Of a stretch of 64,000 bases of DNA, positions 1-9,077 are shown in pieces; within the stretch, counting starts at the first letter, position 1; every line of letters starts with the position of its first letter. Under the pieces are notes generated by a model, which was not told the DNA's origin, made no database searches, and was given only the letters and a program-made list of their open reading frames with translations. The translations under genes were made by a program, and so were the position numbers. Where the stretch lies: assembly GCF_024171955.1 (NCBI RefSeq), contig NZ_JAMTCS010000003.1, positions 1-64,000 of the forward strand, read 5' to 3'. The DNA is from Promicromonospora thailandica (GTDB taxonomy: Bacteria > Actinomycetota > Actinomycetes > Actinomycetales > Cellulomonadaceae).

Positions 1-432
1 GGCGTGGGGGCGGACGCCCAGGCCGGTGGCGATGTCGGTGACGGCCTTGTCGTGCACGTGGCGGTCGAACAGGAGCTGGCGGTCCTCGTCGGCCAGGTCG
101 GCCAGGGCGGTGCGCAGCATGGTGACGTCGGCCTGGCGTTCGGTGTCCAGCTCGGCGCCGTGGGCCGGTGGGGTCAGGTCCTCGAGGGTGTCGTCCTGGA
201 CGGGGGTGGTGCGGCCGGCTTCGCGGGTCATGGAGATGGCTTCGTTGACCGCGGCGCGTCGCCAGTAGGGGGCGGGGTCGGTGATGGTGGCGCCGGTGGT
301 GTGCAGGCGGACCATCTTCTCCAGGGCGCGGCTGGTGGCTTCTTCGGCGTCGATGCCGGGTACGCGGGCGGCGACCGAGCGCACGACGTTCCGGCGATGC
401 ACCACCCAGTCGTGCACCCCGCCTTCCGGCAT
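1..432 (-). CDS. Sigma-70 family RNA polymerase sigma factor (3' end outside the window)
   Basis: The reverse strand is open from an ATG at 432 to the window edge (144 codons, no stop). A GGAGGAG ribosome site lies 8 bases before the ATG, which decides this start over the GTG two codons upstream. The N-terminal half reads like sigma region 2, with YWRRAAVNEAI near residues 60-70. The C-terminal half reads like region 4: LADEDRQLLFDRHVHDKA, then DIATGLGV as the start of the helix-turn-helix. It would direct RNA polymerase to alternative promoters. No anti-sigma gene is visible because the downstream side is cut off. It is divergent from the LuxR-type regulator at 662. The family call rests on motif pattern only; a sigma-like phage or plasmid regulator is the main alternative. 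Confidence 0.72.
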   Translation of the reverse strand, partial: MPEGGVHDWVVHRRNVVRSVAARVPGIDAEEATSRALEKMVRLHTTGATITDPAPYWRRAAVNEAISMTREAGRTTPVQDDTLEDLTPPAHGAELDTERQADVTMLRTALADLADEDRQLLFDRHVHDKAVTDIATGLGVRPHA

Positions 433-505
433 GCTCACGGCTCCTCCTTCCCCCGGCACGGCACTGCCCACACCCTTTGATTCACAGAAGGGGTTTATGT
501 CCCAA

Positions 506-532
506 TTGCACCCCGGAAATGCGACACGGGGT
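506..532. promoter_or_regulatory. Candidate regulatory motif shared with 3043-3074
   Basis: This stretch reads TTGCACCCCGGAAATGCGAC followed by ACGGGGT. It lies between the divergent sigma factor and LuxR genes. A closely similar string occurs upstream of the surface protein gene at 3043-3074. Both share GCACCC, GAAATG, GCGAC and GGGGT in the same order. The similarity is seen directly; a regulatory role is inferred. Confidence 0.3.
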
Positions 533-661
533 CGATGACACAGCATACGGAAAAGGCCCCGGGAATCCTGTCCGAGTTCGGATCGCGCGAGCCGATAACT
601 GACTTAGGCTGCCCGTGGCAGAACCATCACCATTCATGGAGCTGGCTGGAAGGAATCAGGC

Positions 662-2995
662 GTGGGTCCGGAGAGCGGGCCCTCCGCCGCGATACGTCCG
701 GTGGTCGCACCGGAGCGCGCGGTCGAGGGCGACGGGGGGCTGGACCGCGTGGTTCACGGCCGGGAGCGCGAGCTGCGAGCGATCGCCGCGTTCGCGACGG
801 GCGTGGACCCCACGACGCTGGTCGTGAGCGGTCTGAGCGGGAGCGGGAAGAGCGTCACGGTGCTGGCCGCGCTGGGGCGGGCGGGGATGCGGGACGGCGT
901 CGTGCGTGTGGTGCGGTCGGCCTCGGCGCGGCCCGGCGCGCAGGGCCCGGCGGGTCTGCCCCGCCTGGACCTGGCGGCATGGACGGCGCCCGGGCCGGAC
1001 GGCGAGCACCGGCTCGACCCGGTAGGGCTGGTGGACGCCGTGTCCGGCGGCTTCGGCGGCGACCTCGGCCCCGGGCCGCGCGTGCTCGTCGTCGACGACC
1101 TCGACACCCTGTCCCCGGCGCGTGCCGCGTGGCTGCAGCGTGTGTCCGACGCGGCGTACGAGCGTGGCTGGCGCGTGATCGCCGCCGTGCGGCACGTGCC
1201 CGACGGCGTGCTGCCCGACGACCTCGACGTGCTCGCCCTCGGGCCGCTCGACGAGCCGTCGCTGCGCCGGGTGGTGGCGGGCACGCTCCGCCAGCCGGTG
1301 GCCGCCGACGTCGCGCAGCGCCTCCACCGGTGGAGCGCGGGCAACGTGCGGGTCGCCCTGGAGCTGGCCGACCCGCTCAGCGCGGCCCAGCTCCGGGGCA
1401 GCGCCGAGTGGGCGGGGCCGCACGCCGTCGGCCCGGTGGCGCGGCGGGCCTACCGCGTGCTGCTGGACGGGCTCACCCCGGCCGAGGCGGAACGCCTCGC
1501 GGCGACGGTGGGCGCCGCCCACCCGCTGCTGGCGCTGCTGTGCCGCGAGCGATCGGGTGCCGGGCGGGACCCGGCGGGTCTCGCCCCCGACGCCGCGGTC
1601 GAGGCCGTGCTCGAGGGGCTACACCTGGACGACCTCCCCGGTCTCCCGGCGGCCGACCACGACCCCCGGGCCGTCGCCCGCGCCGTCGGCGTGGTGCTCC
1701 TGACGGGGACCGCGTGGGCCGGCGTCGCGGAGCCGTGGCGGTACGCGGCGACCGTCGCGGAGTGGTCCGACCACCTGTGGTGGACGGGCGGCGCCGACGA
1801 CGGCGCGCGCGCCGCGGGCGTGCGCGTCGCCACGGAGCTCGTGGCGCTGGAGCGGCTCGGCGAGGTGGCCGACCCCGAACGGCTGCGCGCCGACCTCGGC
1901 GTGCTCGCCGGCACGCCCGGCCTGCACTGGGTGGGGGTCTGCGTCCAGGTGCGGGCCCACCTGCTGCTGGGCGACGTCGAGGGGGCGCGGCACCTGCTGG
2001 ACCGGGCACGCCCCGCCGAGGGGCGCAGCGTCGCCGAGATCGTGGCGCGGGACGTGGCCGAGGCGCGGGTCGCCGTGGTCGAGGGCCGCGCGGCGGACGT
2101 GCGGGCGCACCTCTGGCACGCGGCGCAGCTGCGGCCGGCGGTCGAGGACTGGCTGCCCGTGCGAGGGCTGCGGATCGTGGTCGACGCGCTGCTCGACGGG
2201 CGCGTGCCAGAGGGTGACCTGCCCGCGCCGGCGGGGGCGTCGTCGTCGCGCGCGCTCGGCGAGTTCGCCGCGGACCTGGGCCTCGCCCATCTCGCCGTCG
2301 GCCAGGCCGAGCGGGCCGCCGAGCTCCTGACCATCGGCCTGGAACGCTGCTCGTGGCCCTACCGGGGGCGCGCCCACATCCGGGCCGACCTGGTCGAGGC
2401 GGTCGTGGCCGCGGGTCGCATCCGCGACGGCATCCCGGCGCGGGTGCGCCGGCTGGTGGAGCCCCCGGTGGATCCGGAGGAGCGGGCCGCGCCCGATGCC
2501 GCGGCCGCCTACGTCCGCACACGGGCGCTGCTGGCCGGGCGGGCCGCGCTCACGGCCGGCGTGGAGGGCTGGCTGCCCCACGCGCCGTCCCCGGTGTCGC
2601 TGTGGCAGCGCCTGCGCTCGCTCGTCGCCTACGCCCGGCACTGCGTGGCGTACGGCGACCACACCGCCGCAGAGCCGGCGCTCCGCGAGGCGGCCACGCT
2701 CGCCCGGCTGAGCGGCGCGCCCGGCTGGCGCACGCGGGTCGACACGACGTCCGCGGGCGAGGGAGGGTCGGCCCCGCTCGCCTGGGACCGGCTGGCCGAC
2801 GACGAGCGCGAGATCGTCCGGCTGGCCCTCGGCGGCGCCACCAACGCGCAGATCGCGTCCGCCGCGTACCTGTCGGTGCGGTCGGTGGCGAACCGGCTGC
2901 GCGCCATCTATCTGCTCCTTGGCCTGCGCGACCGGCGAGACCTGGTCGAGCGGGCCCAGGTGGATCCGCCCGGCTGGCTCGCCGGTTCGGCATGA
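662..2995 (+). CDS. Large ATP-binding LuxR-type transcriptional regulator
   Basis: A 777-residue protein starting at GTG 662, preceded by AAGGAA. Residues 57-64 form a Walker A loop (GLSGSGKS). A Walker B-like stretch, VLVVDDLD, follows near residue 141. The middle is an Ala/Arg/Leu-rich helical region like the repeats of large LuxR (LAL/MalT-like) ATPases. The last ~65 residues hold a LuxR helix-turn-helix (EREIVRLALGGATNAQIA, then SVRSVANRLRAIYLLLGL). Such proteins couple nucleotide binding and an unknown effector to DNA binding. It precedes the wall-anchored protein gene in the same direction, and both genes have a similar upstream motif, so it may regulate itself and that neighbour. The effector cannot be deduced. 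Confidence 0.8.
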   Translation: MGPESGPSAAIRPVVAPERAVEGDGGLDRVVHGRERELRAIAAFATGVDPTTLVVSGLSGSGKSVTVLAALGRAGMRDGVVRVVRSASARPGAQGPAGLPRLDLAAWTAPGPDGEHRLDPVGLVDAVSGGFGGDLGPGPRVLVVDDLDTLSPARAAWLQRVSDAAYERGWRVIAAVRHVPDGVLPDDLDVLALGPLDEPSLRRVVAGTLRQPVAADVAQRLHRWSAGNVRVALELADPLSAAQLRGSAEWAGPHAVGPVARRAYRVLLDGLTPAEAERLAATVGAAHPLLALLCRERSGAGRDPAGLAPDAAVEAVLEGLHLDDLPGLPAADHDPRAVARAVGVVLLTGTAWAGVAEPWRYAATVAEWSDHLWWTGGADDGARAAGVRVATELVALERLGEVADPERLRADLGVLAGTPGLHWVGVCVQVRAHLLLGDVEGARHLLDRARPAEGRSVAEIVARDVAEARVAVVEGRAADVRAHLWHAAQLRPAVEDWLPVRGLRIVVDALLDGRVPEGDLPAPAGASSSRALGEFAADLGLAHLAVGQAERAAELLTIGLERCSWPYRGRAHIRADLVEAVVAAGRIRDGIPARVRRLVEPPVDPEERAAPDAAAAYVRTRALLAGRAALTAGVEGWLPHAPSPVSLWQRLRSLVAYARHCVAYGDHTAAEPALREAATLARLSGAPGWRTRVDTTSAGEGGSAPLAWDRLADDEREIVRLALGGATNAQIASAAYLSVRSVANRLRAIYLLLGLRDRRDLVERAQVDPPGWLAGSA

Positions 2996-3042
2996 GGTAT
3001 TTTTCACCCACCCTTTTTCGCCCCTTTTTCCATGACGCGGGA

Positions 3043-3074
3043 ATGCACCCGAAATGGCGACGCCCTTGTGGGGT
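3043..3074. promoter_or_regulatory. Candidate regulatory motif, second copy
   Basis: ATGCACCCGAAATGGCGACG followed by CCCTTGTGGGGT matches the motif at 506-532 in order and content. It lies about 185 bases upstream of the surface protein start. The remaining intergenic sequence after the LuxR stop holds T-runs near 2999-3030 that could serve termination. Confidence 0.3.
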
Positions 3075-3093
3075 GAATTGTCGGCGGTTGCAC

Positions 3094-3115
3094 GAGTGCA
3101 CGGTGTGCTGCACTC
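3094..3115. promoter_or_regulatory. Inverted repeat upstream of the surface protein gene
   Basis: Perfect 7-base arms GAGTGCA and TGCACTC are separated by 8 bases. The spacing fits an operator for a dimeric regulator better than a terminator, since no T-tract follows. Confidence 0.3.
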
Positions 3116-3259
3116 CACTGCGCTGATGCAGACGTGCCGTTCCCGCGTGGCGGAAAGGCCCCGGCATAGGTCTTCTGGCACGGGGCGCGCTTCGTACCGA
3201 GCGCCGCCCTTCGTCATTTCCGACGCCGCTGGGACAGGGCGCGAACGTGAGGAGTGCTC

Positions 3260-6200
3260 GTGGTGATCTCGACGCATGTGCCGTTCACGAGGAGGCGAGA
3301 GCGAGCCCGCGCGACGGTGCGCAGGGGCCTCGCCGCGGTGGCCGCCTCGGCCTTCCTGGTCACGGCGGCAGGCCTGCCGGCCGTCGCCGTCGACAACTAC
3401 CCGGACGAGCCGGCCGAGGCCGCCGCGAGCGTGCTGGCGGCCGAGCTCCTGCAGCAGGCGCTGCTGGGCGCCGCGAGCTCCGACGCGGGGTCGGTGAGCA
3501 ACCCCGGGCCGAACACGGAGAACCTGGACGTCGACCTGCTGGGGTCCCAGCTCATCCAGATCGGCGACATCCAGCTCCCCGTGGACCAGCTCCTCGACTT
3601 CGGGCAGATCGGCGCGCTGGCCAGCACGAGCGAGGCGTCGGGTCCGGCCGACGCGCACGCGGTGTCCGGCCTGCTGGGCGCCGACGGCGGCGTCACGCTG
3701 GACGGAGCGGAGGACGCGTTCGGCACGGCGAGCATCGACGTGCTCTCGCTGGCCCGGCTCGCGGGCGTCGACGGCCTGACCGACGCCGTGGTCGACCAGC
3801 TCACGATCGAGCTCGGCGCCCTGGGTGCCGAGGTGATCGCCGAGGACGGCGTGATCCTCGACCCCGACGGCGGCGTCACGGGCCCAGGGCAGTACCGGCT
3901 CGGTGACGGCACGCTGCTGGTGCACTCGCCCCTGGTCGAGGACGCAGCGGCCGGGATCTACGACATCGGCGGCGCGATCGACGCGCAGATCGAGAGCCTG
4001 GTCAACGAGACGTTCGACCTGTCGGCGCTCACCGCCCTGCTGGCGGCCGTGCCCGGCATCCCCGAGCCGACGCTGACCGTGGACTCCGACCTGCAGGAGA
4101 CCCTGTTCCAGTCCGTGGTGGGCGAGCCGATCACGTCGGCGAACCAGCTCGTCACGCTCGACCTGTCCACGGGCGAGCTGCAGGTGCACCTCGAGCACCT
4201 GGTGGAGGGCAACGACCCGTGGGGCGGCGGTGACGACGTCGGCATGAACGGTCTCGCGCCCAACTACGAGGTGCTCGACGACCAGACCTACCCGCAGATC
4301 GCCGAGGGTGTGCACGAGATCATGCAGGAGGCCACGCGCATCCTGATCGGCGCCATCGAGGACTCGCTGGACGCCGTCACGATCAACATCGCCTTCTACG
4401 ACGAGTCCGTGCTCGGCACGCTCGACGTGTCGTGGTCCGTACCGCTGGCCGACGCTGTGAACGGCGACTTCCCGCTCGTGGAGAACAACAGCACGGGCAC
4501 GCAGGCGATCACCGGCACGCTGCTGGCCACCACGATCAACGGCCTGGGCACCGCCGCGGCACCGCTCTTCGGCACGGTCTACGACCTGATCATCAGCGAC
4601 GCGGGCGACCAGATCTTCGAGCTGCTGATCAACGACCTCAAGACCGGCATCACCTCGACCATCGGGGCGGCCCTGTCACCCGTGTTCGACGTGCTGGTGC
4701 AGTTCGTCTCGCTGCAGATCAACCACCAGGAGACGGCGGTCTGCACCACGGCCGACGGCGCCGAGCTGCTCGGGCAGGTCGAGGTCTCCGCGCTCAGCCT
4801 GGGCCTGGTGCAGTCGGCCGACGCCGGCCGGATCAGCCTCGGCAACGCGGGCGTGCGCATCGACGCGTGCGACCTGGCCGCGATCGCGCCCACGCTGACG
4901 GTGGACCCGTCCGAGGTGGCCCCGGGCGGCACGACGATGGTCACGGGTGCGGGCTACACGCCCGACTCGACCGTGACGGTGCAGCTCACGGACGCCGACG
5001 GCAACCCCGTGGGCGACCCGGTGGTCGTGGACACCGACGAGAACGGCGCCTTCACCACCGACCTGGTGGTTCCGGAGGACGCCGAGCCCGGTGACTTCAC
5101 CGTGGTCGGCACCGACGACACGACGGGCACGCCCGCCGAGGCGCCGCTGACGGTGGCCGAGGGCACGGCGGTCACGCCGGAGATCACGGTGGATCCGTCC
5201 GAGGTGGTGCCGGGGGCGTGCACGGTGGTCTCGGGTACCGGGTACACGCCGGACTCGACGGTCACGGTGCAGCTGACGGACGCCGACGGCAACCCCGTGG
5301 GCGAGCCGGTGTCGGCGGAGACCGATGCGGATGGTGCGTTCGAGGTGGAGCTGTGCGTGCCGGAGGACGCCGAGCCGGGTGACTTCACGGTGGTGGCGAC
5401 CGACGACACGACGGGTACCCCGGCCGAGGCGCCGCTGACGGTGATCACGCCGGCGGAGCAGTGCGAGTCGGACCCGGCGCTGACGGTGACGCCGTCGTCG
5501 GTAGAGGCTGGTGGCACGGTGACCGTGGTCGGTACGGGTTTCCCTGCCGGAGTCGAGGTGACGGTGCAGCTGACCGACGCCGACGGCAACCCGGTGGGCG
5601 AGCCGGTGACCGTGACGCCCGACGAGGCGTGCGGCTTCAGCACCGAGTACACGGTGCCGGAGGACACCGAGCCCGGTGACTACGAGGTCGTGGCCGAGCC
5701 CGAGGACGGCGGCGAGGGCGCTTCCACGCCGATCACGGTCGAGGGTTCGGACCTGACCCCGGAGATCACGGTGGACCCGGCCGAGGTGGACCCGGGCGAG
5801 TGCACGGAGGTCACCGGGACCGGCTACACCCCGGACAGCACGGTGACCGTGCAGCTGACCGACGCCGACGGCAACCCGGTGGGCGACGCGGTCACGGCCG
5901 GCACGGACGCGGACGGCGCGTTCACGGTCGAGCTGTGCGTGCCCGACGGCGCCGAGCCGGGCGACCACACCGTCGTCGGCACGGACGACACCACGGGAAC
6001 GCCGGCCGAGGCGCCGCTGACCGTGACCGCTCCCGCCGAGCAGTGCGACTCGGACCCGGCGCTGACGGTGACCCCGTCGTCGGTCCCGGCGGGCGAGACC
6101 GTGACCGTCGAGGGCACGGGCTTCCCGGCCGGGGTCGAGGTGACGGTCCAGCTCACCGACGCCGACGGCAACCCCGTGGGCGACCCGGTGACCGTCACGC

Positions 6201-7798
6201 CGGACGAGGCGTGCGCGTTCAGCACCGAGTACACGGTCCCGGCGGGTACGGAGCCGGGCGGCTACGAGGTCGTGGCCGAGCCCGAGGACGGCGGTGACGG
6301 CGCCTCGACGCCGATCACGGTCGAGGCGGCGGACCTGACCCCGGAGATCTCGGTGGACCCGTCGCAGGTGGCGGCGGGCGGCACGACGACGGTCACGGGC
6401 GAGGGCTACACGCCCGACTCGACCGTGACGGTGCAGCTCACGGACGCCGACGGCAACCCCGTCGGTGAGCCGGTGGTCGTGGACACCGACGAGACCGGCG
6501 CCTTCACGACGCCGCTGGTGGTCCCGGAGGACGCCGAGCCGGGCGACTTCACCGTCGTCGGCACGGACGACACCACGGGTACGGCCGCACAGGCGCCGCT
6601 GACCGTGATCACGGCGGCGGAGCAGTGCGAGTCGGAGCCGGCGCTGACGGTGGCACCGTCGTCGGTCGAGGCCGGTGGGACGGTGACGGTGGTCGGTACC
6701 GGCTTCCCGGCCGGTGCGGCCGTGACGGTGCAGCTCACGGACGCCGACGGCAACCCCGTCGGGGAACCCGTGACGGTCACCCCGGACGAGGCGTGCGGCT
6801 TCACCACGGAGTACACGGTGCCGGAGGGTACCGAGCCGGGTGACTACGAGGTCGTGGCCGAGCCCGAGGACGGCGGCGAGGGCGCCTCGACGCCGATCGT
6901 GGTCGAGGGTTCGGACCTGACCCCGGAGATCACGGTGGACCCGGCCGAGGTGGACCCGGGCGAGTGCACGGAGGTCACCGGGACCGGGTACACCCCGGAC
7001 AGCACGGTGACGGTGCAGCTCACGGACGCCGACGGCAACCCCGTCGGTGAGCCGGTCACCGCGGAGGCCGACGAGGCCGGTGCGTTCACGGTGGAGCTGT
7101 GCGTGCCGGACGACGCCGAGCCCGGCGACCACACCGTCGTCGCCACGGACGACGAGACCGGGACACCGGCCGAGGCGCCGCTGGTCGTGACCGGGCCGGA
7201 CGCCCGGGATCTCACGGCCTGGTTCGAGGAGGACTCCGTGACGGCGGGCGACAGCCAGACCTTCCTCGCGTCCGGCTTCGAGCCGGGCGAGATGGTGGTC
7301 GGCCAGATCCGGTCCACGCCGATCGCGCTCGCCGCGGTGGCCGCGGACGAGTCCGGCACGGTCGAGTGGACCTTCACCGTGCTGGCCGACCTCGCACCGG
7401 GCGAGCACACCGGCATCGCCACCAGCGTGGTGCTCGGCGACTCGGCGACGGCGGAGTTCGACGTCGTGGCCGTGCCGTCGGGCGACGGTGACGGTGACGG
7501 CGACGGTGCGGGCGACGGTGACGGTGACGGCGACGGTGCGGGCGACGGTGCCGGGAGCGGTTCGGGGGCCGGCCCCACGGGCGCGGGGTCGGGCGACGGT
7601 TCCGGCAACGGCAGTGGCTCCGGCTCCGGCGACGGTTCGGGTTACGGCGACGGCCTCGCCGCGACCGGCGCGGACGTGGCCACCCTCGTCACGGGCACGC
7701 TCCTGCTGCTCGGCCTCGGCGCGCTGCTGATCCGACGTCGGCGTGAGGTCGCGATGGCCCTGGCGACCGCGGCCGGGCGCCTGCCGGACGAGCAGTGA
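3260..7798 (+). CDS. Choice-of-anchor G family wall-anchored protein with eight Ig-like repeats
   Basis: About 1512 residues. GAGGAG at 3249-3254 favours the GTG at 3260 or 3263 over the one at 3254. An Arg-rich signal peptide with a hydrophobic stretch ends near AVAVD. Residues ~45-545 match the choice-of-anchor G pattern (NPGPNTENLDVDLLG, DFGQIGAL, LTDAVVDQLTIELGAL). Eight Ig-like repeats of about 95 residues follow, each with VQLTDADGNPVG. A ninth degenerate unit and a Gly/Asp/Ser linker come next. The C terminus has LAATG, a hydrophobic helix and RRRR. LAXTG signals are typical substrates of actinobacterial class E sortases. It is probably a cell-surface adhesin or stalk protein; the ligand is unknown. 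No sortase gene is in the window. Confidence 0.85.
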   Translation: MVISTHVPFTRRRERARATVRRGLAAVAASAFLVTAAGLPAVAVDNYPDEPAEAAASVLAAELLQQALLGAASSDAGSVSNPGPNTENLDVDLLGSQLIQIGDIQLPVDQLLDFGQIGALASTSEASGPADAHAVSGLLGADGGVTLDGAEDAFGTASIDVLSLARLAGVDGLTDAVVDQLTIELGALGAEVIAEDGVILDPDGGVTGPGQYRLGDGTLLVHSPLVEDAAAGIYDIGGAIDAQIESLVNETFDLSALTALLAAVPGIPEPTLTVDSDLQETLFQSVVGEPITSANQLVTLDLSTGELQVHLEHLVEGNDPWGGGDDVGMNGLAPNYEVLDDQTYPQIAEGVHEIMQEATRILIGAIEDSLDAVTINIAFYDESVLGTLDVSWSVPLADAVNGDFPLVENNSTGTQAITGTLLATTINGLGTAAAPLFGTVYDLIISDAGDQIFELLINDLKTGITSTIGAALSPVFDVLVQFVSLQINHQETAVCTTADGAELLGQVEVSALSLGLVQSADAGRISLGNAGVRIDACDLAAIAPTLTVDPSEVAPGGTTMVTGAGYTPDSTVTVQLTDADGNPVGDPVVVDTDENGAFTTDLVVPEDAEPGDFTVVGTDDTTGTPAEAPLTVAEGTAVTPEITVDPSEVVPGACTVVSGTGYTPDSTVTVQLTDADGNPVGEPVSAETDADGAFEVELCVPEDAEPGDFTVVATDDTTGTPAEAPLTVITPAEQCESDPALTVTPSSVEAGGTVTVVGTGFPAGVEVTVQLTDADGNPVGEPVTVTPDEACGFSTEYTVPEDTEPGDYEVVAEPEDGGEGASTPITVEGSDLTPEITVDPAEVDPGECTEVTGTGYTPDSTVTVQLTDADGNPVGDAVTAGTDADGAFTVELCVPDGAEPGDHTVVGTDDTTGTPAEAPLTVTAPAEQCDSDPALTVTPSSVPAGETVTVEGTGFPAGVEVTVQLTDADGNPVGDPVTVTPDEACAFSTEYTVPAGTEPGGYEVVAEPEDGGDGASTPITVEAADLTPEISVDPSQVAAGGTTTVTGEGYTPDSTVTVQLTDADGNPVGEPVVVDTDETGAFTTPLVVPEDAEPGDFTVVGTDDTTGTAAQAPLTVITAAEQCESEPALTVAPSSVEAGGTVTVVGTGFPAGAAVTVQLTDADGNPVGEPVTVTPDEACGFTTEYTVPEGTEPGDYEVVAEPEDGGEGASTPIVVEGSDLTPEITVDPAEVDPGECTEVTGTGYTPDSTVTVQLTDADGNPVGEPVTAEADEAGAFTVELCVPDDAEPGDHTVVATDDETGTPAEAPLVVTGPDARDLTAWFEEDSVTAGDSQTFLASGFEPGEMVVGQIRSTPIALAAVAADESGTVEWTFTVLADLAPGEHTGIATSVVLGDSATAEFDVVAVPSGDGDGDGDGAGDGDGDGDGAGDGAGSGSGAGPTGAGSGDGSGNGSGSGSGDGSGYGDGLAATGADVATLVTGTLLLLGLGALLIRRRREVAMALATAAGRLPDEQ
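4892..7191 (+). repeat. Eight tandem coding repeats of about 285 bp
   Basis: Two sub-types partly alternate. Type A contains GYTPDSTVTVQLTDADGNPV (units 1, 2, 4, 6, 8). Type B contains GFPAG, then VQLTDADGNPVG and DEAC (units 3, 5, 7). Units 2, 4 and 8 of type A carry a Cys pair (G-A/E-CT and ELCVP), while units 1 and 6 lack it. Type B units start with a Cys (EQCES or EQCDS) and carry a second Cys in DEAC. Near identity at DNA level suggests recent duplication or gene conversion. Confidence 0.9.
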
Positions 7799-7845
7799 CC
7801 CCACGGTGAGACCGGCGGCCGGTGATCCCGGCCGCCGCTCGACCC

Positions 7846-7884
7846 GGGCCGGCCCGGCACGACACGATCGTGCCGGGCCGGCCC
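7846..7884. terminator. Bidirectional hairpin between convergent genes
   Basis: Perfect 17-base arms (GGGCCGGCCCGGCACGA and its complement) flank a 5-base loop. It lies between the stop of the surface protein gene and the stop of the convergent SMP-30-like gene. No clear T-tract is present, which is common for actinobacterial terminators. Confidence 0.65.
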
Positions 7885-7897
7885 GCGTCCGGGTCCG

Positions 7898-8791
7898 TCA
7901 GCGCAGGCCGGTGGCCGTGACCCGGATCGAGAGGAGCAGGTGGGTCGCCGTCACGAACAGCACGTTGCGCTTGGCGCCGCCGAAGGCGAGGTTGGAGCAG
8001 GTCTCGGGCAGCAGCAGCTTGCCGAGCAGCGTGCCGTCGGGGTCCAGCACGTGCAGGCCGTCGGCGGCGGCACCCCAGATGCGGCCGGCCGTGTCGAGCC
8101 GCACGCCGTCCCACGCCCCGGCGTCGCACGTGGCGAGCACCTCGCCGCCGGACAGCGTCCCGTCGGGCGCGACGTCGAACCGCCGCAGGTGCGCGCGCTC
8201 GGTGTCGGAGACGTACAGCGTGCGCTCGTCGGCGGAGAACGCGAGGCCGTTGGGTCCGGCGAAGTCGTCGGCGACGCGGGTCACCGCACCGTCCGGGTCG
8301 CGCCGGTAGACGTGGCTCCCGGCGGTCTCGGACTCGGCCGCGAAACCCTCGTAGTCGCTCTGGATGCCGTAGGTCGGGTCGGTGAACCAGACGCTGCCGT
8401 CGCTGTGCTCGACCAGGTCGTTGGGGCTGTTGAACCGCTTGCCCGCCCACCGGTCGGCCAGCACCGTCACGGTGCCGTCCGGCTCGGTACGGGTCACGGA
8501 GCGGCTGCCGTGCTCGCACTGGAGCATGCGCCCGGCGCGGTCGACGGTGCGTCCGTTCGCGTACCCGCCCGGGCTGCGCCAGACGCCGACGGCGCCCGTG
8601 GCCTCGTCCCACGACAGCACCCGGTCGTTCGGGATGTCGCTGAACAGCACCGTGCGCCACGCCGGCGACCAGGCGGGTCCCTCCAGCCAGGCCCCGTCGT
8701 CGTACAAGACGCTCGCGAACCGGTCGCCGCGCACGGGCGCGAACCGCTCGTCGTGCCGCTCCCACTGCACGCGGATCCTGTCCAGGGCCAC
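7898..8791 (-). CDS. SMP-30/gluconolactonase/LRE family protein
   Basis: A 297-residue six-bladed propeller-type protein starting at ATG 8791, with GGAG just upstream. Family hallmarks are LEGPAW near residue 36, the NGRTVD and FNSPNDLV loops, WFTDPTYG, GPNGLAFSADE and VSDTE. In the family these residues hold a divalent metal and carry lactone or organophosphate hydrolysis. The natural substrate is probably a sugar lactone. No signal peptide is seen, so it is cytoplasmic. It stands alone on the minus strand, and its promoter would lie in the region holding the palindromic repeat at 8835-8910. No sugar dehydrogenase neighbour confirms the lactone substrate. Confidence 0.85.
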   Translation of the reverse strand: MALDRIRVQWERHDERFAPVRGDRFASVLYDDGAWLEGPAWSPAWRTVLFSDIPNDRVLSWDEATGAVGVWRSPGGYANGRTVDRAGRMLQCEHGSRSVTRTEPDGTVTVLADRWAGKRFNSPNDLVEHSDGSVWFTDPTYGIQSDYEGFAAESETAGSHVYRRDPDGAVTRVADDFAGPNGLAFSADERTLYVSDTERAHLRRFDVAPDGTLSGGEVLATCDAGAWDGVRLDTAGRIWGAAADGLHVLDPDGTLLGKLLLPETCSNLAFGGAKRNVLFVTATHLLLSIRVTATGLR

Positions 8792-8834
8792 ATCGTCTCC
8801 TTCGTCGGCATGCTCGTCCGGGCGCGACCGGCGC

Positions 8835-8910
8835 CCCTCCTCTTCGAACCCTACGTTTCTTCGCTTTGACGCCCGTCAAAGCGAAGCAGGCTCGGTCTCG
8901 AAGAGGAGGG
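8835..8910. repeat. Dispersed palindromic element, family 1, degenerate copy
   Basis: The outer arms (CCTCCTCTTCGA) and inner arms (TTCGCTTTGACG) pair perfectly. The middle 12 bases of the left arm have diverged. The right arm keeps CTCGGTCTCGAAG. Other copies are at 28752, 29277 and 53683. Confidence 0.8.
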
Positions 8911-8983
8911 ACTCGGGCCGACGGCGGCGGCCGCGCGGACGGGCACGCTGGGAGCTCTCCGGGAACGCGTAGGCAGAGAGCGG

Positions 8984-9058
8984 CTCGGTCTCGAAGAGGA
9001 AGAACCCGGCCGGCGGCGGTGCACGTCCGGTCTCGAAGGGGAGGAACCCGGACGGCGG
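8984..9058 (+). repeat. Two tandem half copies of family 1
   Basis: CTCGGTCTCGAAGAGGA...ACCCGGCCGGCGG at 8984-9016 and CCGGTCTCGAAGGGGA...ACCCGGACGGCGG at 9027-9058 repeat the right arm and flank of the palindrome at 8835-8910. They lie at the 3' end of the minus-strand hydrolase gene. Confidence 0.7.
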
Positions 9059-9077
9059 TCGACCCCCGCGTCCGGCC

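Noticed and set aside
4892-7191. Regular repeats suggestive of a CRISPR array
   Set aside because: The repeats are coding, ~285 bp long, in frame and without spacers.
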